Assembly (NCBI GenBank): GCA_947503145.1
Contig: CANNCP010000004.1
Coordinates: forward strand, 214,321-278,320
DNA length: 64,000 nt
Reading direction: 5' to 3'
DNA from: an uncultured Roseovarius sp.
Lineage (GTDB): Bacteria; Pseudomonadota; Alphaproteobacteria; Rhodobacterales; Rhodobacteraceae
Below, in pieces: positions 58,993-64,000 of the stretch. The notes beneath the pieces were generated by a model that had not been told where the DNA came from, did not search any database, and saw nothing but the letters and a program-made list of their open reading frames with translations. The position numbers and the translations under genes are program-made. The first letter of the stretch is position 1, and each line of letters begins with the position of its first letter.

Positions 58993-59184
58993 GGGCGTAC
59001 CTGTACTGTATATTGTGGGCTTTCCCGCCCTTATGCGGGGCATGGCGGGGGCTGTCAAAGCTTCGCAAGCCTGCGGGCGCGGTTGATACCGATAGGACAG
59101 AGCGCGCGGCATTGGCGCGCGCTCTGTCCTGTGGCAAAAACAAAAGGGCGCAGCGCACCGCACGCTGCATGTAAAAGGACGCTC

Positions 59185-59871
59185 ATGTATCACCGCTACG
59201 CCATCTATTACACACCGCCCGAGGGCGCACTGGCGCGGTTCGGTGCGGCGTGGCTTGGCTGGGACATGACGCGCGGGGTGGCCCTGGCACACCCGGCGCT
59301 GGAGGGGCTGCCTGCCCCGGTGGCGCAGATTACCGATCGCCCGCGCCGCTACGGGCTGCATGCCACGCTCAAGCCGCCCTTCCTGCCGGACGCGGGGGCC
59401 AATGCGGATACCCTGCATGCCGCCTTCGGCGCATTCTGCGCGGCACACGCTCCTGTCACGCTCTCAGGGGGGCTGGTGCTGGCACCGCTTGGCCGGTTCC
59501 TGGCGCTGGTCCCTGCCGCGCCCAATGCCGCGCTGAGCGATCTGGCCGCAAGTGCCGTGCGCGACCTTGACCGGTTTCGCGCGCCACCGGACCGCGAAAC
59601 GCTGGACCGTTACCGCACAGGAACGCTGAGCACCGCACAGGAACAGAATTTACGGGATTGGGGTTATCCGCACGTGATGGATGCCTTTCGGTTTCACATC
59701 ACGCTCAGCGGCAAACTGCCCAAGGGGCAGGCGGCAGCACTCGGCACCGCGCTTGCCCCTGTGTTGGAGCCGCTCCTGCCCGTGCCCTTTGTCATCGACG
59801 CGCTCAGCCTCGTGGGCGAGGACGCCGACGGCATGTTCCATCTCATTCAACGGGTTTCATTGTCCGGGTAG
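59185..59871 (+). CDS. DUF1045/2H-phosphodiesterase-type protein (phosphonate-operon family)
   Basis: The 228-residue protein from ATG 59185 (AAAAGGACGCTC upstream) has two H-x-T motifs, GLHATLKPPF and RFHITLSGKL, the signature of 2H phosphodiesterases. Length and start YAIYYTPPEGALARFG fit the DUF1045 family seen in phosphonate (phn) operons. No other phn gene is adjacent here. Substrate unknown. Confidence 0.75.
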   Translation: MYHRYAIYYTPPEGALARFGAAWLGWDMTRGVALAHPALEGLPAPVAQITDRPRRYGLHATLKPPFLPDAGANADTLHAAFGAFCAAHAPVTLSGGLVLAPLGRFLALVPAAPNAALSDLAASAVRDLDRFRAPPDRETLDRYRTGTLSTAQEQNLRDWGYPHVMDAFRFHITLSGKLPKGQAAALGTALAPVLEPLLPVPFVIDALSLVGEDADGMFHLIQRVSLSG

Positions 59872-59900
59872 AGTTCGAGCCGCCATTTGATCTGAATGCC

Positions 59901-60746
59901 CTACCCTTTGGACAATCGCAGCAATGCGACCCCGACCAGCGTCAGGAAAGTCGAGAGGACCTTGGCCAAGTCGAGCCGTTCCTTGAGCTTGAACACGCCG
60001 ATCATCAGGGCAAAGATGATGCTGGTCTCGCGCAGCGCCGTCACCAGCGCGATGGGGGCCTGCGTAAAGGCGTAGACGACCAGCGCATAGGCCGCAAAGG
60101 ACGCCCCACCGCCCACCGCGATCAGGGCGCCAGACCGTGGCAGCGCGCTGAGCGCGCCACGTTCCCAGAATGGCACCAGCACGACAAAAGCCACGCCATT
60201 GAGCAGCGCCATCCAGCCATAGAACCCGAACGGGCTACCCGCCAGCCGCGCGCCCAGCCCATCATTGAGCGAATAGGTGGCGATGAAACATCCCGTCACC
60301 AGCGCCAGCAGCGTGCCGGCTCCAAAGCGCGAACCGCCCGCGTTGCGCACCAGACCGAGACTGATGATGCCGCAAACGATCAGCCCCACGGCCAGCAGTT
60401 GCGGCATGTCGAGACTGACACCCAGAACCGTGACCGAGATAACCGTGACCAGAACCGGCGCGATGCCGCGCGCGATGGGATAGACTTGGGTAAGATCGCC
60501 GACCTTGTAGGCCGCGATCAGAAACATCTGATACCCCAGATGCAGGGCGACACCGATCAGCAGATAGGGCCAACTGGCAGCCGCAGGGGCGGGCACGAAG
60601 AGCAGCACCAGACCGCCACATGCCCCCTGCCCGATTACCACCGCTGCCATGCTGCGGGTCTTGTCCAGCCCGCCCTTGACCAGCGCATTCCAGCCTGCAT
60701 GCAAGAGCGCGGCCAGCAGGACGATCCCGAAAACGCCGACACTCAT
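59901..60746 (-). CDS. DMT-superfamily (EamA) transporter
   Basis: From ATG 60746 (MSVGVFGIVLLAALLHAGWN) the product is 281 residues with about ten membrane segments in two halves and the family motif HAGWNALVK. It is a second DMT exporter in the window, not closely similar to the one at 23.2-24.1 kb. The frame is open upstream to about 60911 with a soluble-looking peptide; I prefer the hydrophobic start. The 3' end lies about 30 bases from the convergent DUF1045 gene. Confidence 0.82.
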   Translation of the reverse strand: MSVGVFGIVLLAALLHAGWNALVKGGLDKTRSMAAVVIGQGACGGLVLLFVPAPAAASWPYLLIGVALHLGYQMFLIAAYKVGDLTQVYPIARGIAPVLVTVISVTVLGVSLDMPQLLAVGLIVCGIISLGLVRNAGGSRFGAGTLLALVTGCFIATYSLNDGLGARLAGSPFGFYGWMALLNGVAFVVLVPFWERGALSALPRSGALIAVGGGASFAAYALVVYAFTQAPIALVTALRETSIIFALMIGVFKLKERLDLAKVLSTFLTLVGVALLRLSKG

Positions 60747-61107
60747 CGCAAGCCCCCGGTGTTTGGGGTGCAGCGGGGCGGGTGGCCCGTCTGCCGCCTC
60801 ACGCCAGAGGTCTTCGCCCATGATCCAGTCCCCAGATATCGTAAGGTGGATCGGCTCGTCGCTATCTGCTGTGGCATTGCTAAGCTCGCTATAAAATTGG
60901 ATAAATTCTTAGCGCAGCACCCCATCACGCACAAGCCCGCGCGACCGGCGCCCCGTTGGCCCAAGAGGCTGCTGCGTTCTGAAGGGCCGCAGCATACCGC
61001 AGCCTCAAACATTTCATCACACAGATCGCACGAATTGCCTGCGGCGTTTGCGCCGATTGTCGCTCGCTCACCTTGAAGCACCCTGCGCACAACTCTAGGG
61101 TCCCGGC
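60747..61107. other. 361-base divergent spacer between the DMT transporter and TetR genes
   Basis: The promoter of both genes is expected here, but no clear operator or -10/-35 pair was picked. The minus-strand frame directly upstream of the transporter is open for about 55 codons and could be a gene remnant. No gene is called. Confidence 0.4.
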
Positions 61108-61671
61108 ATGATCAGGCAGCGACCAAATCAACTTACCCGAGAAGACTGGTTGCAGACCGGTCTCGACGCACTGGCGTCAGGCGGCCCGGCGGCACTCGCA
61201 GCCGAGCCGCTGGCGCGACGGCTGGGCACGACAAAGGGCTCTTTTTACTGGCATTTTTCCGACCTGCCCACCTATCAGGCCGCGCTGGTCGAGCAGTGGG
61301 AAACCGAGGCGATCCGGCAGGCCGACGAAACGCTGGCCAGTGCGCAGAGCGATGTCAGCCGGTTGCGCTGCCTTGCCCAGATCATCACCGACAAAACGGC
61401 CGGCAATGCAGAGCACTCCACCCCCACCGAGCCTGCCATGCGCGCCTGGGCGCTCGCGGATGCCGGTGCTGCCGCAGCCGTTGGACGGATCGACGCCAAG
61501 CGGATCGGATATCTAAGCCATCTGCTGCAAGGCATCGGTGTCAGCAATCCTGAAATGGTCCGCATCATCTATGCCGCCAGCCTGGGGATGGAGGCGCTTG
61601 CGCCGGACGAGCCGACACAGAACATCAGTGCAGTGGGCTCGCTGGTTGATCTGGTACTGGCGTTGAGGTGA
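61108..61671 (+). CDS. TetR/AcrR-family transcriptional regulator
   Basis: The 187-residue product has an N-terminal TetR helix-turn-helix (about 8-55) with the recognition segment LARRLGTTKGSFYWHFSDL, and a ligand/dimer domain after it. TetR repressors of this size usually control a neighbouring transporter; the divergent DMT gene is the obvious candidate (inference). No palindromic operator was identified. It ends 99 bases before the convergent recO. Confidence 0.88.
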   Translation: MIRQRPNQLTREDWLQTGLDALASGGPAALAAEPLARRLGTTKGSFYWHFSDLPTYQAALVEQWETEAIRQADETLASAQSDVSRLRCLAQIITDKTAGNAEHSTPTEPAMRAWALADAGAAAAVGRIDAKRIGYLSHLLQGIGVSNPEMVRIIYAASLGMEALAPDEPTQNISAVGSLVDLVLALR

Positions 61672-61770
61672 GGCAAAAGGGCTGGTTGCGACCTTCGACG
61701 CAGCGCAACACTGGTGAAAATTATCGGTGATGTCCTGAGCATGTCGGGAATTTGCACCCGGCCTTGGCGC

Positions 61771-62505
61771 TCAGCGGGCCACCAAGGCAGCAAAGCGGTC
61801 CACATACCGCTGACGCGCCTCGGGCAGCAGCCTGTTGCCCAACTGTGGCGCCAGACGAGTGCGCAGGAAATGGCCGGTGGTCCTGAACCCCTCTGCGATC
61901 TCTGAGTCGCGCGCATCGCCGTGTCCCAGCAGGCAGGGCGGCAACGGCAGCAGCCGGTCGGCCCACTCTCCCGCTCCGGCCCGTGACACCGCCCGCCCGC
62001 TGCGCGGCGAGACATAGCTGAGGTCGTTCGCCTGCGGCCCCATCACCGCGCACCCGCTGAGGTCGAGGCCAAAACCCAGATCCTCCAGCAGCGCCAGTTC
62101 CCATTGCAGATAGGCCAGCGGCCAGATGTCACCCTGCCCCAGCAGATCCAGCAGCGCCTCGGTACGACGGTAGAGCGTGGGATGCGCCTCGCGTTCGGGC
62201 AACGAGAACAGCAGAAGTGACGTCACCGCATTGAGGCCCGCCAGTGCCATCCGGTCACCGAGCGAGGCCGCCGCGCGTGAACGCACCGGTTCGACCACAT
62301 ACGCGCCGATATGATCCTCCAGTCGCGCACGCCAGACCAGATCAAGCTGCGCGCCCGGTTGCAGCACCGGTGCCAGCCGCCGCGACGCGCCACCCCGCAC
62401 GACGCCCGCGTGGCGGCCATGCGAGGGTGTGAACGTCTCGATGATCGCCGCGCTCTCGCCGTGGGTGCGGACCGATAGCAATATGCCCTCTTCGCGCCAC
62501 TGCAT
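61771..62505 (-). CDS. recO: DNA repair protein RecO
   Basis: From ATG 62505 ([20 protein letters not shown]) the protein is 244 residues: N-terminal OB fold ([20 protein letters not shown]), helical middle ([20 protein letters not shown]) and a C-terminal part starting [14 protein letters not shown]. RecO works with RecF and RecR to load RecA. The long upstream extension of the open frame is not family-like. No Cys4 zinc finger is complete, as in many proteobacterial RecO. Confidence 0.9.
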   Translation of the reverse strand: MQWREEGILLSVRTHGESAAIIETFTPSHGRHAGVVRGGASRRLAPVLQPGAQLDLVWRARLEDHIGAYVVEPVRSRAAASLGDRMALAGLNAVTSLLLFSLPEREAHPTLYRRTEALLDLLGQGDIWPLAYLQWELALLEDLGFGLDLSGCAVMGPQANDLSYVSPRSGRAVSRAGAGEWADRLLPLPPCLLGHGDARDSEIAEGFRTTGHFLRTRLAPQLGNRLLPEARQRYVDRFAALVAR

Positions 62506-62666
62506 GCCTCTGGCCGCTCCTCGTGCCGATGTTGATATTGCGTCGCTTTCGCGCAAGTATCGCACCCGTACACAGACAATGCCAAGCGCGCGCCGCGCAG
62601 AGCAGTGGATAATCGCGATAAAGTGTGGTTCAATTTTCCAAAAGGTTTTTAAATATGAGGATTTCC

Positions 62667-64000
62667 ATGACCCGATATGCCGCCGTGCTGGCCAGCGCCC
62701 TGACCCTTGCCGCCCCTGCCGCATTCGCAGACGAGGATGTGATGGTCGTCTTTGACGGCTCCAATTCGATGTGGGGCCAGATTGATGGCGTCGCCAAGAT
62801 CGAGATCGCGCGCGACATGATGAAGAACCTTCTGGGCGAATGGACCGAAACGCGTCAGGTCGGGCTGATGGCATACGGCCACCGGCGTCGTGGCGACTGT
62901 ACCGATATCGAAACGCTGATTGCGCCCGCGACAGGCACCGCGGGCGCGATTCTGGCGCAGATCAACAATATCACGCCCACCGGCAAGACCCCGCTCACCG
63001 ACGCGGTAGAAATGGCGGCGCAGCAGCTGTCCTATAGCGACCGGCCCGCGACGGTCGTGCTGATCTCGGACGGGCTGGAAAGCTGCGAACGTGACCCCTG
63101 CGCGCTGGCCCGTGCACTGAAAAAGGGCGGTGTCGGATTTACCGCGCATGTGGTCGGCTTCGGCCTGGGCAATGCCGAGGATACCGCATCTCTCGCCTGT
63201 ATCGCCGAAGAGACCGGCGGCAAGTACATCCAGGCTAACAACGCAAGCGAGCTTGGCACGGCACTGAGCGCCCTGGGCGATGCGGTGGCCGAGGCCCCGG
63301 CACCCGAACCCGTGGCAGAGCCCGAACCCGAGCCGGAACCCGAGGCGCCGCAGATCGCGGTCACGGCACCGGCCACGGCACTGACGGGGTCCGTCTTTGA
63401 CGTCACTTGGGACAGTGTCACCGATCCACGGGATTACATCACGATCGTTGCCGCAGGCTCCGAGGAAGGCAAATACACCCATTACATCCGCGTTGGCGAC
63501 GAGTCCAAAGGCCAGCTTCGCGCGCTTGGTGACGTCGGCCTCTACGAGGTGCGCTATGTCCAGCAAAGCACGAAACTGACGCTCGGCAGTGCTATGATCG
63601 AGCTTCTGGAGCCCGAAGTGACCCTCAGCGGTCCCGAAACCATCCTTACCGGTGCCAAGCTAGATGTCGCATGGACCGGCGCGGTGCATCCGCGGGACTT
63701 TGTCACCATCGTTCCGGCCGGCTCAGAGATGGGCACCTATGCCGACTATATCCGCGTCGGTGACGACAGCGCAGGCAAAGGCAGGCTGCAGGCCCCCGCC
63801 GAAACCGGGCTTTATGAGTTACGCTACATTCTGCAGGAAGGCCGCCGCACGCTCGCCAGCCAACCGATTGAGGTGACCGAACCCGAAGTGACCGTCAGCG
63901 GACCGGAAACGGCACTGGCGGGTAGCAAGGTCAAGGTCGCATGGACCGGAACGGTCAATGATCGGGATTTCGTCACCATCGTGCCGATGGGGGCCGAGGA
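62667..64000 (+). CDS. Secreted von Willebrand factor A protein with tandem beta-sandwich repeats (3' end outside window)
   Basis: From ATG 62667 (GAGGA six bases upstream; ATG 62655 in frame) the visible 444 codons encode a Sec signal peptide ([20 protein letters not shown]), then a vWA domain with its MIDAS metal site ([26 protein letters not shown]). A Pro/Glu-rich hinge ([15 protein letters not shown]) follows. At least three repeats of about 93 residues come next, each with [13 protein letters not shown] start and DFVTIVP ... YADYIRVG. The gene runs off the window still in the third repeat. Such proteins bind partners or surfaces outside the cytoplasm; no function is claimed. Confidence 0.85.
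   Translation, partial: MTRYAAVLASALTLAAPAAFADEDVMVVFDGSNSMWGQIDGVAKIEIARDMMKNLLGEWTETRQVGLMAYGHRRRGDCTDIETLIAPATGTAGAILAQINNITPTGKTPLTDAVEMAAQQLSYSDRPATVVLISDGLESCERDPCALARALKKGGVGFTAHVVGFGLGNAEDTASLACIAEETGGKYIQANNASELGTALSALGDAVAEAPAPEPVAEPEPEPEPEAPQIAVTAPATALTGSVFDVTWDSVTDPRDYITIVAAGSEEGKYTHYIRVGDESKGQLRALGDVGLYEVRYVQQSTKLTLGSAMIELLEPEVTLSGPETILTGAKLDVAWTGAVHPRDFVTIVPAGSEMGTYADYIRVGDDSAGKGRLQAPAETGLYELRYILQEGRRTLASQPIEVTEPEVTVSGPETALAGSKVKVAWTGTVNDRDFVTIVPMGAE

Noticed and set aside
60747..60911. Possible longer N-terminus of the DMT transporter or remnant of another gene
   Set aside because: The upstream frame is open and looks somewhat protein-like, but there is no ATG earlier than 60821 and the hydrophobic start at 60746 is typical, so no feature was called.

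Overview
The window reads as a chromosomal segment of a marine alphaproteobacterium of the Roseobacter group (Rhodobacterales). The clues are GC-rich coding sequence, the gene order tuf / tRNA-Trp / secE / nusG / rplKAJL / rpoBC / rpsLG / fusA / tuf / S10 cluster, a methylsuccinyl-CoA dehydrogenase typical of the ethylmalonyl-CoA pathway, and small families common in that group (DUF6473, DUF1127-like, HIG1-type twin membrane protein). No CRISPR array, prophage, transposase or rRNA gene was seen.

Region 1 (1-3.7 kb) is a catabolic cassette: the start of a betaine-type ABC-transporter binding protein, a DUF1989-GcvT fusion enzyme, and a divergent LacI-family regulator with two palindromic operators over the enzyme promoter. 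Region 2 (3.8-21.5 kb, minus strand) is the ribosomal supercluster rpsL-rpsG-fusA-tuf-rpsJ-rplC-rplD-rplW // rsgA-GNAT // rplB-rpsS-rplV-rpsC-rplP // rpmC-rpsQ-rplN-rplX-rplE-rpsN-rpsH-rplF-rplR-rpsE-rpmD. A consensus-like promoter sits before rpsL. The series is broken by terminators after rplW, rplP and rpmD, by an RsgA GTPase plus acetyltransferase pair, and by an opposite-strand 2-oxoglutarate/Fe(II) oxygenase beside rplP (L16). rplO and secY, which usually follow rpmD, are absent.

Region 3 (21.6-24.1 kb) holds two tandem rhamnosyltransferase-like paralogues and a convergent, overlapping DMT transporter. Region 4 (24.4-39.5 kb, minus strand) is the transcription/translation block tuf(2), tRNA-Trp, a membrane protein, secE, nusG, rplK, rplA, rplJ, rplL, rpoB, rpoC. 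Several spacers carry strong hairpins. The second tuf encodes the same protein as the first and keeps a copy of the fusA 3' end in its leader.

Region 5 (39.6-64 kb) is mixed housekeeping and accessory sequence: lipoprotein, cytochrome P450, parC, SH3 protein, SDR, HIG1 protein, cobalamin adenosyltransferase, etfB-etfA, DUF6473, 3-hydroxybutyryl-CoA dehydrogenase, trpB/trpF/lapA/ihfB, TauE/SafE transporter, methylsuccinyl-CoA dehydrogenase, FAH-family hydrolase, DUF1045 protein, DMT transporter, TetR regulator, recO, and a secreted vWA protein with tandem repeats that runs off the window. EtfAB, the adenosyltransferase, the hydroxyacyl-CoA dehydrogenase and Mcd fit together as acyl-CoA and C2-assimilation metabolism, although they are not one operon.

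All calls rest on reading motifs, lengths and gene order by eye. No alignment or database search was run.
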